Shown here one piece after another: positions 12,601 through 27,169 of a DNA stretch of 64,000 bases. Below the pieces are notes generated by a model that was given only the letters and a program-made list of their open reading frames with translations, was not told the origin of the DNA and made no database searches. The stretch comes from Monarcha castaneiventris obscurior. Its lineage: Eukaryota; Chordata; Aves; Passeriformes; Monarchidae. Each line of letters opens with the position of its first letter. Position 1 is the first letter of the stretch. Location: positions 17,130,501-17,194,500 of the forward strand of contig JAMPIT010000258.1 in the NCBI GenBank assembly GCA_026261815.1, in the 5' to 3' direction. The translations under genes and the position numbers were made by a program.

Positions 12601-15600
12601 CAAAAAACCCACAACAAATCTTCAGGAGATTCACAGCCTCCATTAATTAATCTGAAATTCATCTAATTCTAGACACAGTTTATTCAAAAATATGTTTTTT
12701 CACCTGGCTAACACATCTTTCAGGAATGTGTATTTGGACAGGAATGCTAATACTTTGCTTTGGCACTGAAGAAGACGACAGTGGAAGAGTTGTCCTCCCT
12801 GTCTATTCCCTTAGCCCAATTTAAAAAGCTCATAGCATCAGATGCCTCTCTGCATTGGATATGGCAAGTAAGCATTAGGAATATACTTCCCCATGTAACA
12901 TTTAGCTAAAATTTAGAGCATAAAAGGGACAGAAAGGAAAATAAATGTTCACATATGAACAGGAAGCAAGATGAGTAAGCAATATAGCACTTGGTACAAG
13001 TGAATAGGGCACTCCATAACATTTACAAGAGACCAGAAACAGCTGAGCTAGGGAAGGAACTTTGGGTGTGATGGAAGGAGTAATTCAAGAAACTTTCCAC
13101 TACATACAGTGTCGTCCTCTCAAAGAAGAAAATAGACAGAAAAAAACTGAAGTTTTCAGGAAGTTTTTGAAAAATAACACTGACTAATTTTGATACGGCC
13201 TTTGAAGGGTTTGGGCTCAAGTTTACCTGGCCAGTAATTAATTAAAAATAAGGTCATGATCCCACAATTAATTTCAAACAATGATACAACTGCGTTCATC
13301 CCATAAGGGACTTCAGCTCCTCTGCTCAGGTGAAGGACTGTGGTTTAATTAACCTCTAATACTGGAGAGATGGTTTCTCTTTTTGAGACATTTTGTCCTG
13401 TTTTCATTTCCCTCTCCCAAGATCCCACATGGGCAGATTTCCAAAAATTGTCACCTGTAGCCAGTTTTCCAAAATCCCCATAAAAGTCAAGAAGTGAAGC
13501 ATTCGTTCTGCAGGTCCATGTCCACCAAGCAAAGAAAGAGGATGTGAGCATCAAACAGTAATAAAGGGGTGAAGGAGAACTTCACAACAGAAGAATCTGA
13601 GCCCAACAATGGACAGAGGGGCTGAAAAGAAAAAGTAGACAAGCCAAAACAGAACCAACCCCTAGAGTTAAAGGATAAGAGGATTTGATACTGAATGTAA
13701 GCAGATAACATTAGCTATTCTCTGCTTATCCAACACAGCATTCCTTCCACCACAAACATCTACCAGCTTTAGCGGGTAGCTCTGCTCCACCTCTGAGACT
13801 GCAGAGATCTGCAGGCACACGTGAGAACAGGACACATCAACAGAAAGAACGGGAAAATCTGTGACAAAAAGCATGAAGTATTGGCAACATCTAAGGAACT
13901 CTTCCTTTTGAAAAACCTATGTGTGGAAGAAGTCAACGAGATACTCCGCAGTCTCAAATTCAACACACTTGTGTTACTCTTAAAGAAACACAACAACATA
14001 CTCACAAACAGTTTGGTTCAGGTTTTTTCAAAAACAAAGCTCATACTAAGAGGTAGTTTAAGGCATTACACCAAAACCATAACTGTTTTTACTTTCAAGA
14101 TTCTGTGGTTTTATAGAAATTCTTCCCCATCTTATCCTAAAATTTAAAAGGGAACCAAAGGTATTGAGCTTCCTATTAATCTTGCAAGTATTTTCATACC
14201 TGAAGAACTACACTGCATTCTATAAACAAAAAAACCCCAGTATTACTCACTTTACTCCACACAGGAAACATATAAAATACTTACTTTACTTGATATATTA
14301 AAATCTTGATAAAAAAATATTTTTAATTTAATTTTCAAAGTGCACCTAACCATACAAGTGTATACACAGTATTAATATAAAAAAGTAACACAAATTAAAA
14401 TTGAAATTATTTAACAAATAATGTTTTCAAAATTACTAGTTAGAACAAAATAAATGCTGTCTAAATACCTGATCCACCCCATTCTCCAAACCCAAAAAAA
14501 AACAGAATTTGCAGCATCTGGAGAAGCAAAGCAGGCTTCTGGCTGCAAATTCTGACAAGGATAAAGCCTGAACAGTGTTCTCCTCACCAAGCACAGCTTT
14601 GCCAACTCTTTTCCCTTATAATTCAACTGCCAATTCAAGGACTTCAGCAGGCCTCATCTATTGTGGTCATACTACTAAGAGAACAGGAAAAGTTTTGGGA
14701 ACCCAGAATTCAGTCATTAATAGCTTTATACTTCAAGACTAACACTACCAACTTCCAAATGTACTGCCCTCCAAGGACAAGGTCCTGTAGAGAACAGTGA
14801 GCCTGCTCAGCTTTATGCTGATGAAGTTATCCTGTTAATGTCAGTGGTATTAGTCAAGGCTAAAATTGAACATATTTTTATTTCTTCCTGGACAGTTGTA
14901 TGAGACAAGTATGCGAGGATCATCCAGCCAAACATGCAGAGCCTTGAAGATCAGAAATTCAGAAGAGAACAGAACATCCTAAACAACCCGATAAACTAAT
15001 CTACTCTAGAATAACTCTCTGCTACAGCAGTACGAAGTCCAGTGCTAGCTGAGAGCACTTCATCTGAAACAGCTGACAGAGAAAAACAAGAGGTAAAAAA
15101 GTCTGCTGACCAGCATTCAAAATAAGAGACTGAAGTCTAGCTAAATATGCAGTCACACACACCATACTCTCAGAACTACAGAAAATAAGTGTATTCTTTG
15201 CACCTGTGTGTAGATAATTAGGGCCAGTCTATAAAATACACTTTAGTTTACAGGTTATTTATCACATTTTCATCTTTTGCAATAAGGTTCAATGAGCACT
15301 GGAAAATGTTAGAGCTACTGGTCTGCCCATTTCCTCAGTGAAAGAATCAAGCTCATCAAAATCTTTTCTTCCATGGCTCCCCACACCCACCACATTGAAT
15401 TTTTCTTTTTTAACATGCTTGAACCATGTCAAAAAAATACTGGATATGGACAGCTCACACTTGAGATCCAGGCAGAGTAAAAAAAAAAACCTGTTATGCC
15501 TTGTCTACTGACAAAAATGAATAGTTTGTAGCCACATCAATAAAGAAGTAGTGTTGTAAATACAATCACAATCACAATCAGGACTTAAAGCATAGCCAGG

Positions 15601-17015
15601 AATTTACTGGGCTTGAGAACAGAAAACTAAAATAGAAGCAAAGAAGAAAAGATTAGAATTGTATCTCTGTAGTTACAACTCTACACTCTCAAATTCATAC
15701 ACAGTTAAAACTAAAGCTTCAAAAACAGGAAAAAAAATCGAATTCTGACCAGCTGGTAGGTCAGAACCTCTCATGAATAGTGATAAAGCACCCAGGGCAT
15801 TATACATTTTTTAGAGAAATGCACGAAGTATTTTGAGTCCAAGCCAGTTTGAACAATACAACCCTACTGTTTATCAGTGACTCCATTTTTTAAATGCCTG
15901 TATAGACAAAGAATGGAATTTGAACAAAAAACTGTCTTTACAAGCATAAGCAGATGAAACGGCTACTGGAAAGAGAGCTAGTAAACACAAATCAAACCAG
16001 CACATACTCACAAACATCCTGTATAATGTGAAACAGTCAGTGAAAATTAATGCCAACTTTGTTTTAAGGCTTTAATTAGCATGAAAACTTAGAGTGATCA
16101 TTTCTGGCAGATGGTGTGTTTCAACACTTCCTAGGGGTAGGCTCAGCAGAGGGAAGACAGTGATTTAATGCAAATGTGTGACCACACAGTTTCTCCCCAA
16201 ACACCCAAAGCTCTGTTCTACAGACTCCTATACTACACATACAGGGTGAAGACAAAATTAACTCATTTTTCTTCCTTTCAAATACTAAACTTCTCATGCC
16301 TGTACTTTTAGCAGTTAAGTACCTTTTTTAAAAAGCCTGAATTGAACACTAAGACTTTTGAAACACTAAGTGCTTAAAATAAGCATGAAACTCTACAAAC
16401 TGCATAAAAAAATTAATAAACTTATTTCTAAGAAATTGCATCTAGCTTTGCTTTTATCACTGTGTTAGATTGTCCATCCTAAAATTTACATTAAATTCTT
16501 TCAAAGCACCATGCCCATCAACAACACCAATTTTGTGCAAATCCAGATCCTATTTCTGACCTCTTAACAATTTACAATTTCACACTAGAGCTGTTATTAA
16601 ACTGAATTTAACTTAATTTTGTTGCAAACTCTGTTTATTTCAACAGGAATACAGGCTATTTGCAGGCAATAGAGGAATTGCCAGTACTGAGAAAGGAGTG
16701 TATTTTCTTTCCTTCACTGTCTTCTAACTGATTGTGAAGATCATGTATCTTTATTAGCCTGACTCCCTGACAACACAATGTTGAACCTATCATGCCACTT
16801 GCATGACTTCTCTCCCCACATAACTACCTTGGAACCTGTTTGACAGTGGGGCATCAAAGACATTTCTTTCTCACAGTATTCTGTGATTCTTTCATCTTGC
16901 AATAGTACTAATTTCAATTCAAACCTCAACTGGAGAAAAAAAAATCTTCAGAATATTCCTCATGATCCTCTCTTCTTTCCCTGGTATGTCGTTTGGCTTA
17001 CCAATAAAGCAACAA

Positions 17016-17230
17016 GTGTCAGCACGAGGGAACAAAAGGAGATGGCCTCAAGTTGCACCAAGGGAGCTATAGATTATTACGAATCCATTTATTAGGAAAT
17101 TTTTTTCCACGAAAAGGACTGTCCAGAGAAGTGGTGGAGTTACCATCTTTGAAAGCATTCAAAAAACGTTTGGATATGGCACTTGAAGACATAATTTAGT
17201 GGTGAACATGGCAGTGGTGAGTTTGGGAAC
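17016..17230 (+). mobile_element. CR1-type LINE, degraded 3' end fragment
   Basis: The plus strand carries the typical CR1 3' segment: gtcagcacgaggg, then ggcctcaagttgcacca, ttattaggaaattttttt, gagaagtggtggagttacca, attcaaaaaacgtttggata and ggcacttgaagacat, in the correct order. This is the region coding for the tail of the reverse-transcriptase ORF. It is a 5'-truncated, non-functional copy. CR1 is the dominant retrotransposon of birds and other sauropsids. It lies inside the 13.8-kb BCAR3 intron, antisense to the gene. Confidence 0.85.
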
Positions 17231-20200
17231 AGAGAACACTATAGCTGTCAGCTGACACACAGTCCAAGAAGCAATCACTTGTTCTGCTATCTCTTGCAAT
17301 CACACTGTATCATGTATCAGTACTGGAATCTAGTTTTGCTTTGGGATATTTGCAAAAGTCTTTGCTCTACTCCATCTTCTTAACAATGTCTCAGAAATTC
17401 CTTGCATCCCTACAATGAGATAACATTCAAGTATGTTTATATCAGAGCCAGCAGGCAGCAGACCCACAGAGATAACTACTATGTTAACCCAAGACTACCT
17501 GAGTACTGCTGACATCCAGCTGAAATGGCACAGAATGTCAAAACAGGCCTTTGACAGTTGCCTTTATCACTACACTCAAACTTACTGCAATAGTGATAAT
17601 TCTGCAATGCTTTTAGGTCCTGTTTACTTGAGGGACATTTGGCTGCATTAATGAAAAAGCATGAAAATGCCACAAGTCTGCTAAACTGTAAGGTCACTCA
17701 TGAAGAACTATGATCATCCAAGTGCATTGGAAATTCTGGGTTTACTGGGCAGCCAAAAGACACAGGCCAAAAAGAAAAAGCTACTGCTTCTAGCAAAAGA
17801 TGGGAATATGAACAATTTTCTTTTAAATAAAGGCATCATAATACAAGGCAAAGCTAAATAAACATAACCTGTGGACCACGTGTCAAAGGGAAATTACAAT
17901 TAAGCTTTATCTGGGTTTAATTATCAATGTCAGATAATAAAGAACATTACACAAAAGCAGCTTTAGTTTTACATGCTAAAATGAGAATTCTCTTTTAAAA
18001 GTGAAGTTCTTCACTTTCAAGAGTGAATTCATTTTCAGCTAATAAAACTACCTTTGAAGAGCTCAGCTGATTCTAACTTTGGCCATTTAATTATTTCTAA
18101 GAGACTCCCAAACTCAGACATAAGCTTTCTCAAGAAAGAAAACTTTTTTCCCCTTGAACTAACTAACTAGCAGAGATGTACATTCACAAAACAAGAAGAG
18201 AACACAATCTTACTGCATTGAAAATTGACAATATAATTTCTCCAAGTTATCAGAAGAATTTCAGAATCAGAAGAATTCCGTTAGAGAATGACACAGCTCA
18301 TTATTGTTTTCCTATTCTCATCACTCTGGCTTATTTTTTGTTTCACAAAATAATGTGATGTGTACTTATATATTAAAGAGAGTATTACTTTGAATTATTA
18401 AAAATGTCATCGTAGTTATGTTTTTAAAATTAGAATTAAACAAACAATGACATGACCGAACCACAGTTCAAAATAATCATATCCATGTGCACATGAACAC
18501 TGCAATCCTAATGACTATTAGTTCTGGCCCACTGGTATCAAACACAGCACTTGGGTTGAACAGTGCATCCTGAAAATGTTTCATTAAAACGTGCACTCAC
18601 ATGTTCAGTTTTTGTAAACAGCATTATAGCAATGAAAGACTGATATACTCCTGAATGAGAATATTCATGTAATGTTACACTGTTTCACAAATTCCTACAC
18701 TGAAGTAACAGGGCTTTTTTAAAAAAAGACACTAACAAGGAAACATGGACTCCCCTATACTATTAGGCCCAGATAATTTCAATGTGAGTGTAAGCATTAG
18801 AATACATACCTTAGCATATATGGCAAAATGCTTACCACAGGCAAATCAGACTTTCTCTCTCAATTTTCCTTTAAAGTAAACTAATGAAAAGTGCAGTGTC
18901 ATTGCAAGAAGATTCAAAAAGTGATGTATTTGCTAACTGCCAAGTTGTTATTGTCTTCTGCTCTAACACAACCGTGCAGTCAGGTCATGGGGCAGAACAT
19001 ATAATGATCCATTGTAAAAATTAAATAAACCAATTGTTAGAAGCTGTTAGCATAGCATTCAGAGTGTGTTTTAGAAAAGTAATTGAAAGATCAAACATGA
19101 ACAGCACTTGCTGCTATGACTCAATAGACACAAATTCTATTCACAGGCTGCACTAATAGCATCCTTTGAATCTCTTTATTAATTCAAAAGCATTATGTTT
19201 TCATTCTGACCAGGCAGACCTTCCTGACATTTTCCTCTCAAGCATTCTGTTCATACTCTTACTGGTTTGCCAAAGTGTTCTTTGTAAGACAAGGCAGTCA
19301 TATTCATGTCATAAGACAAGGTATCAGTAGGATTTGGTCTCTCAAGAAAATAATATTTAGTAACCCCTCTTGAAAAAGAAGACATAAAATAAAACTTCAA
19401 TGTATATCACCATATTCTTTTCAGAGATCAGTGACAGAGGAGTACTAAACCCACTTAAGTCCTTTCTTCTTTTAAAATGAATGGCGTATAAAGAAGAAAG
19501 ATTCTTTTTAGGTGAGAAGAAAGCTTGATCCCATAAAGCACAAGCAAAAAGCGTAAGAAAACCACTCTACACACACAACCTCACCTAGCTGAACCCTCCT
19601 TCACTCACAAGACTTGAAAACCAAAAAATTGTAGTGATGGACACTGCAAGACTGTAAATTTTAATTCAGAACTTGTAATTTGGATATATTTGCTCAGCCT
19701 TTATTTCCATCCGCCAAGCAACCAAACATTCTCTCATTGCTATGTCTTTAACTGATCCACTGCATTACACTGAATTTTTCTTGTGTTAGCTGGAAATTTT
19801 TTCCCCACTATATAGATATCAATGTCAATATCAAAACCAAAAAAAGGACATTGACAAAATTAATTACTTTTTGTAAGCAATGAAATATCAGTTATGACAA
19901 CAGATTCCCAAAAGAAAGGCTAGCTGTAAGAGTACAGGTCTTTCTCAAGAGTTATGCATATGTTAACCACGATGCCAAGCAGGAATAATAAATAGAGATA
20001 ATTTGTTATTAGCTCAGTGTACATGGGGTTCCACTAAGTCTTTCATGAAGAAGGCTTACACATAGCTCTAGATTTGAGGCAGCTGGGACACCACCCTCCT
20101 TTTCCTCAGCCCTCCATCCATATTGCATTGAATACAAATCAAAACCAAGTTTGAACAGTTATGACTTTTTGTTTAAAATTGCTCTGTTACAACAATGCAA

Positions 20201-20358
20201 AGGGTCATATCAAAGCAATTTACTGACTTATAAAAATGTCTCCATGAGAATAGCACACACAATATTATACCTTTTAAACATGCAGAGGCAAGACATAGTC
20301 ATTGAAAATTATTTACGTCTTCCATCAAGACCTAAATAGAATACTAGGCAGAAAACTT

Positions 20359-20420
20359 AGAGATATAGATATATAGATATAGAGCTATAGAATATATATA
20401 TATATATGTAAGTTATATAA
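20359..20420. repeat. AGATAT / AT microsatellite
   Basis: Repeated agatat units followed by an (AT)n run. It lies about 100 bases downstream (minus-strand sense) of the BCAR3 20.5-kb exon, with a small direct repeat of caacttatgcaactaa at 20462-20497. Confidence 0.85.
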
Positions 20421-20526
20421 CTGGGCCTTTAGAGACCTAGAAGAATATGTAATAATCCCTACAACTTATGCAACTAATATGCAACTTATGCAACTAACAT
20501 AGGTGAATTAAGGTTTTACAACATAC

Positions 20527-20851
20527 CTGGCATGGAGATCGCCGCTCTTTCCATTTTCTGGAGGGTACTCTTCTATAACATCCTGGGCAAAAGGTGGCTG
20601 CTGCCGTGCTCTCGTGTAAGGCAATGTTCCCACGTGGCTAAACATGTCACAAGACCTAGTGGGAACTGTCCCCCTCTTCTTCCTGGGGAGAGTGCCATGG
20701 ATAGAGATGCCTTGAAAGGAGTTTGAGCGATGCTCAATTGGTGAAGGTTTTGTGGTCAAAAGGTCCATGGAAGAAGCTAATGAGAACTGGTGGTTCACTG
20801 GGCCGTTTCTAGGAAGACTTGAAAATTTTCCTGCAGCTATCATTTTTGATT
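20527..20851 (-). CDS. BCAR3: BCAR3 first common coding exon (N-terminal region)
   Basis: BCAR3 is a cytoplasmic adaptor of the NSP family. Its SH2 domain and C-terminal Cdc25-like domain link receptor signalling to p130Cas/BCAR1. This 325-nt exon has a polypyrimidine acceptor (ttttgtttttccag) and a consensus donor (CCAG|GTATGT). It takes two bases of a split codon at its 5' side, holds 107 full codons and leaves AG at the end. Family matches are MIAAGKFSSLPRN, the stretch NHQFSLASSMDLL and HGTLPRKKRG, against human MAAGKFASLPRN as I recall it. The canonical start is probably the ATG at 20843-20841. It has A at -3, and one extra Ile follows the Met compared with human. The three codons before it (xAA-TCA-AAA) are open, so upstream exons can extend the protein. 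The region is Ser/Pro/Arg-rich and probably disordered. Confidence 0.95.
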
Positions 20852-23800
20852 CTGGAAAAACAAAACCAGGATTTCTTACTGTGTATCAATCATCAAAGCC
20901 CTCACTTAAAGGAAGTTAAGTAGCATGACCAACAAAGGTGTCTGAAACCGAACTTTTGCTTTGCTTTGAGGCAGACAGATAACCTCAAGATCCAGTCATG
21001 CTGCTCCCAACTGCACACCAAGCACACACATACATAACTTCATACATGTTAAAAGTCACTACAAAAAACAACACGTCTGGACAAACATGCAAGAGCAGGC
21101 CCTGAACAATTCCCCATTTTTATCCACAGAGTTCCTCTTTTTTGCTTTTTCACATCCTCTGAAGACTCAGACATCAACTCTGAATCACTGACAACTAGCA
21201 AAGTTTTAAAAACATTTTGTCAAAAAATAAAGGACACTACAGCTTGGTTTGAAATATGTTTTTAAATGCAGCAGCTGCACACTGAGGAAAAAGCTGTTGC
21301 TAAGGAGTCTTGCTCAAGTAATAAATCTAGCAGATAACTGGTCACATATTTCTAACAGGCTGTAAACTAAACGGCTCTACCCAAGAGATAAGGGCAGGAG
21401 CAGATTACTGGAATTCTCTTCTTCAGCATGCCCAGCCTGCTGGCTCAAATCGTTGTTGACAGAGAGATTTGCATAGCTGTCAGTCTCTGGTACAATCAAT
21501 TACAGTCTGCCATACAGTACAGGTTTTTCTGTTATCGTGAGCAAAAAACTTTGTGAGACAAACACTTCAGGCTCATTAACAAATTACTGTTCTGTTCCTC
21601 AAAAAATGCTGCCCTGTGCTCAGTTTATAGTTTTGCATTACAGAAGACAGGCTGCCTTATCCTATGTGATGCCTTTTCCTGGTCTTAAAATCAAGAGGCA
21701 AACATGGTTAGAAGGGGAAAAGGGATTTTTACCTTGGTATTTATTTTAAGGATCCTTAGGTGCACGACATCCAGGTCGAATGCACCTCAATGTACACGGC
21801 AATCCACCCCGCCAAAAGATCTGGTATAACATTATAGGTCTTACTAATTAGCATATCTATCAAAAATTCCCCAGTAAGAGGCTTAAATGAGCCCTGCCCA
21901 TGCATCATACGCAGTTATATCAGCCTGCAAAAGCCACTCTGTGGAACAGACCACCTGACCTAAAGGGCAACCAGTCCTGGATTATTTAACCTAGGGGTTA
22001 GTCAGCCAGGTGCTTCCCATAGAAACTGGAACAGCCACTGATGTTGCAGAGATTGATATGAAATCAGAAAGCAGAAGCACTTTTGGAAATACCAGTTATG
22101 GACAAGGGGAATCTGTTCTGACCTCAGTCAAGTTTCAGGCTGAAAAATAAGATGAGCACCCTGAAGGCCCAGCAGCCTGGAAGTCAGCTGCTTACAGCTG
22201 CACAAGAATTCCTCCTGTTTTGGGGAATGCACAGGTGTTGCAAGGAAAACAGAGGTGCCTCTATAGTCCACCCGCTCCCTTCTCCAGCCTTAACATCACA
22301 GCTACCACCAAAATGTTTCTGCACTGAAGCTACTGTTACTTCTACTCAGAGGTTATCATAACAGGCTTAGTTTTACAGTAATGCTAAAGCTGATCTCCAA
22401 GTATGTAAAAATTCTGCTTTTTCCTGCCAGCTGCACTGCAGAGATTCACCAGCTGGATAAGGTTTTCAGACTTCAACAACAAATCCCTTCCCAGTTCCCC
22501 CTTATTGAAAGTCCTACTCAGGACTCAGCAATAATAAATACTCAGCAATTAATTTTTTTCTTTTTTGCTCTTCAATTTGCCAAGCCTCTATCAGAGCACA
22601 GGTACTGGGTACTATAGCAGAAAAGTCTCTGGAAATAGCACTTCTGCCCAGGGAGAATATGTTCAAATCTGGTCACATCTTTTGATGAAAAGAGTAGAAA
22701 AGATTTGAGGTGTTAGCAAAGAACTGACATTTTTAGTCACGCGGATCCAAATAAAATACAAAATCCTAAAGAAACCAAAACCCACTCTCACAAAATTCTG
22801 CCATAAATTATCATATAGGCCCTTGATGTGAAATAGTAAATCATTTCTCCATTTATGATGTGGCTGAAGGACACAGTTTCTGCTAGTTTCAGCTAGTACT
22901 AAAATAATGACACAATTATTTTCACAGTAATTGCTGTAAAGTCAGCTTTGCATCACGATTGTTCTAAGCAAAAGAACTGGTCCACATATAGGAAGATCTA
23001 AAATGCAAATGCTTACCACAAAGCTGAAACCTCCTCTAGCTAAAGTAAACTGACTGAGCTAGTGTCTTGTAAATTCAGCTTTGTTATTAGAACAGAATGA
23101 TATAAATTATTTCCAACAATAGGGGAAAAAAGAGGCTTCTTATAATTCACACAATCATTTGAAACTCAACTTTGTGTATTCATTGTAGAAAAGCAAGAAA
23201 TATCGTTTATGGAATCTGAAAAAGTGGAAGCTAGCTGGCTCATATTGTACAAATCTTGTTCTCCTTTCAGGGGCTGCTGAGAGTCTGCACTTAATTATCA
23301 TACTTTCTTATTGGTTTATATAAAAACCATCCCCAAACCTCTGAATTCCAACTGTTTTAGTTCACTCAATCCACTGACAGATTTTTCCTTATCCTTTTCT
23401 GCAAGGTTACCACTGCTATGCTGAAATGGAACACATGACATTAGGTGCAAGCAGGTATCAAACCCAAGCTGTTATAAATGTAACCACCAAAAGCTTCGGT
23501 TTAATGGCCAATGAGTCCACAATAGGCTTACTGTGACATTGAACTGTCAACCACTTCTTGTCTGAGGATCCACAAAGAAAGCTGAGAATTCACTCTCCTA
23601 ACCCAACCACGAGATAATTCTTACAGCAGCCCAGTAGGTTTTCAATCCAACAGACTGAGAGATTTCAACAAATTAACGACCCCCTGATGTACAGCATTTT
23701 CCATTTCACCCATACTCCTAAGAAGCCCTTAAGAATCAAAACCAAACTCCCAGAGTTGTCCTAATCATTGCTTCTTTTAAGTAGTACTCACATGACTTAC

Positions 23801-23975
23801 AAATTCAATCCACAATCCTCAAATTCATACCTGAGTTTTGTTTTGAGGAATCAAGGTAGAGTTCCACAGTTAGTACAAAAACACCTGCACTCAAGAACTT
23901 GCAATACACTTAGCCACAAGTATGTGTGCAGAAGCTTTGATAATATTTCTAACTATCCTCCCTGCAAAACTTCTT

Positions 23976-24075
23976 CAAAAAAACCCTCAAAAAATCCCAA
24001 ACAAACAAAAAACCCCACAAAACAAAACCCAAACAAATAAAAAACCCAAACCAAACCAAAAAACCCAAACAAAAC
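23976..24075. repeat. A/C-rich low-complexity tract
   Basis: About 100 bases of aaaccc/aaacaaa units with almost no G or T. A shorter similar tract is at 97-165. Open frames over them encode only Lys/Pro/Asn/Gln/Thr repeats and are not genes. Confidence 0.85.
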
Positions 24076-26864
24076 TGAGAACAACAGGTCTGCTAGCTTC
24101 CACCATACATTTATCTGCTTGCCTGTGTGCTGCTGTACTACGTATTCTTCCTAAATGTAAACAGAACTACTACAACAATCAGCTCAGTAACTAAAGTCCT
24201 GCCAAACTATCCATAAAGTTTTCTTGTATTAAATATAAACACTGGGAAGTGGGAGCCTCTTCAGCTGAAGACTCTGGAATGTCTCAAATACTTTAGTATA
24301 TGATTCAAAGAATGTTTGACTTTACTAGATATAGAAACCCTGAAAATTTTACTCCCTAAGAGACAGTGTGCTTTGAACATTTGCCATAATGCAATCAACA
24401 ACAGAAATAGTAGAAATTGTAACAGAACAATGGCTCAAAAGGAACTGCAATTTAATTGTACACATTCTTATTTGTCAAAATGCAGCACCTAACAAAACAG
24501 AACACTTTGGAAGTCATACAAATTTCCCCTAACTGGGTGCAAAGAAGATGGACTTATGCCAATATAATGTTAAAAATGGCAAATAAATTTATATTTATAC
24601 ATAGAGTGGCACTTTTCTTTCTGCAATTTGTAATTTGGAAGAATATATGGGAACAGAATAGCCAGGAGTCACATTGTGAATTCAGAGACCTAGAAACCAT
24701 GAAAGGTTTCCAGGTAACTTCTGATATATTCTAGTTTTTTGTTATGAATGAGGGTGAGCAAATACAAATGAAGAGGGCTCTAAAATCAACATGGCATTTA
24801 GGATAACAGTATGAGTTTGGACATAGAATAAAATACAAACGTGGTGGGCAATTCCAAACAGGTGGGGTATGCATCTCTTCACATCATTGCTCAAAACAAA
24901 AAAAAACCATGAACAATGAAACAAATAACTTTCACTTCCCTGAAACAACATAATAAAGATCTTCCTTGTGCTGTCTTTGGGATGCAAATCCAAATTTTCT
25001 GGCTCAGCTTGTCCTCATGAAAGCTTTCTGATTTTCACACAGTCTGAGGAAGTGTTCTGATGGTTCATTCAAAATGACACAGATACAGGGTTAAGAGCCC
25101 CTTCCATACTACATAACACAGCCAATGGCAGGGTCTTCTACTTTGTCATTTCAAGATACTGGAGGAAGAGGAGTGAGGGAAAGGGAAATCTTCAGTTCAG
25201 CCTCAGAGATACATGAAGGGCATAGCAAGTAGTCCAAGGCTGTATATGCTCATGCTAATGGAAACCCCATGAAAGAGAAAAGCAATTTCAGAGCTCCAAA
25301 ACAAACTCTCAAGGTATTTCAAAACTCTAGAGTTATATCGAAATCCATTTTGGACATTGTAAGACCCACATTTCTCTCAAAGCCTTACTGATATGCCATT
25401 AGGGTGATTCTCTTTCTCATATCTAAATCTGTGGAATTTATACCTGGAGTTATCATATCACCAATCTTTACCATTATATAGGCTATGAAGCTAAGAGGGC
25501 TTGAACATGGTTTAAGATACTCAGCTGACTGTTTGCAGGTATTTAAAAGATGGAGTCAACTTTTGTGAAAACTCTACTTATTTTTGCCACATCAAATCTC
25601 CTCACAAATTCCTCCCACTCATCTCCCCTCCCTACCTTGAAATCAGCAATAATAAATTTCAACAACTGGAAAACCCATTACTCTCTTCTCCCTGCTAAGT
25701 TACTTGGCATATTTGCATGCACTTTGCATCTGCACACAGAAAAAAAAATGAAAGTGAAAATGCTTAATGGTGAAGAAAGTCAAGGTCAGGACAAAAAGGC
25801 AAATGAATTTCCCCAGATTTTTTTTTTGTGTGTAGCAAGAGAATAAGGGAAACAAAAAGCATAACTTAAAAGTCTCTAAAGTTAACATATCATAGGAAGA
25901 AATACAATCAAAACTGTAGCCACTAAAAATTCAAGGTGGATTTCATGTTGTCTCCCTAGAAGCAGTGTAGTATTCTTCATTATTGTAACAAAAAAGAAAG
26001 GATTTCTGCTCCCCAAATGGCTTAGAAGCAGCTTTCTGCAACCCATGTTTTCTGCTTTTGTTATGAAAAAGAGAAACGGATGCAGTAGATTCTATGACAA
26101 ACATGTCACAGGACTTTGAGAAGATGATTAAGGTTCAAGAACCTACAGCCTGTTATGATACAGAGACACAGATTGAGAAAGCATATGCAGTAGTTCAAAG
26201 ACTTTAAGCTACTATCAGAAAAAAACATGAGTCTGTCAAACATCAAACATTCCCACAAGATTAGAGTCAGGTCAGTGCTTCCAAAGGGTCTTGAAGTGCT
26301 ATCACAGTGGTCATGCTCCCCTTCTCTCTCTTTATATATGCCATACAATTTCCACCCTCCTCCCACACATCCTTGCACTGTAATCAGTCAGCTTATTTAA
26401 AAAGTTATTTTCAACTATTATTCTCATGCAACAGAATACACACAGGCCAGGATAAATTATCTTTGAAATGCCTTTTTTTTTTCATGATGAGAGAAACAGA
26501 TAAATCCTATACTTCTCTTTGTGAATTTTCACATGTAGAATGCCTTCATATCTATAAAAAATGCCAAGAAAAAGTGATCATTGAAGATGATTCAATAGTA
26601 AGTACAGCTTTCTTCATTTGGCCATGAAATTATCTCTCAAATGTAAGTGCCCAATCAGTTAGCTCAGTAATCCTGAACAGTATGAAGCCTTGACTTGAAA
26701 TAAACCTCCTCTCCCCATTTTGCTGGCAGAAATGGAGAACTTTACCAAGGTTACAGTCAAATCTGAGTGGTTTTTAGCCAATTTTTCAAAACACAAGCTT
26801 TTGTTCCTTCTCGGGTAAAGGAAGCAATTTATTTTGACTGCTCCTCTGTTCCCACGATGTTACC

Positions 26865-26914
26865 AAAAAAAAAAAAAAAAAAAAAGTTAAGAAAAAAGAA
26901 AAAGAAAAAAAAGA
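26865..26914. repeat. Poly-A run and A/G-rich tract
   Basis: A run of about 21 A residues (26865-26885) followed by aagaaaaaag-type purine sequence. Low complexity; the Lys-rich ORF over it is an artefact. Confidence 0.9.
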
Positions 26915-27169
26915 ACAACCCACTTCAACTGAAAAACCTTTTCAGCATTTCGAGCTAACAACCAACTTACAGAAACCACAAATCTGGATAGAAAGAAGTG
27001 CTTTTGCATTCGCTCCTCTTCAAAAGACAAAGAAAAAAAAAAAAAGGACAGAAAACAGCGTTTCTTTTCCCTCTCGTCAGGGAAGTATCTCGGTATCTCG
27101 AGTACACACCAGTGTTTTACACTTATTTAACAGATTTCCATGGAACCAATTCCCACAAAACCCAAGCAC

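Larger units (their letters stand above)
6679..20526 (-). other. BCAR3: BCAR3 intron, 13.8 kb
   Basis: Bounded by the donor CAG|GTATGT of the 20.5-kb exon and the acceptor ttcttacag at 6679. Apart from a CR1 fragment at 17.0 kb and an AGATAT repeat near its start I see nothing functional. The many short ORFs lack splice context and protein character. Confidence 0.75.
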
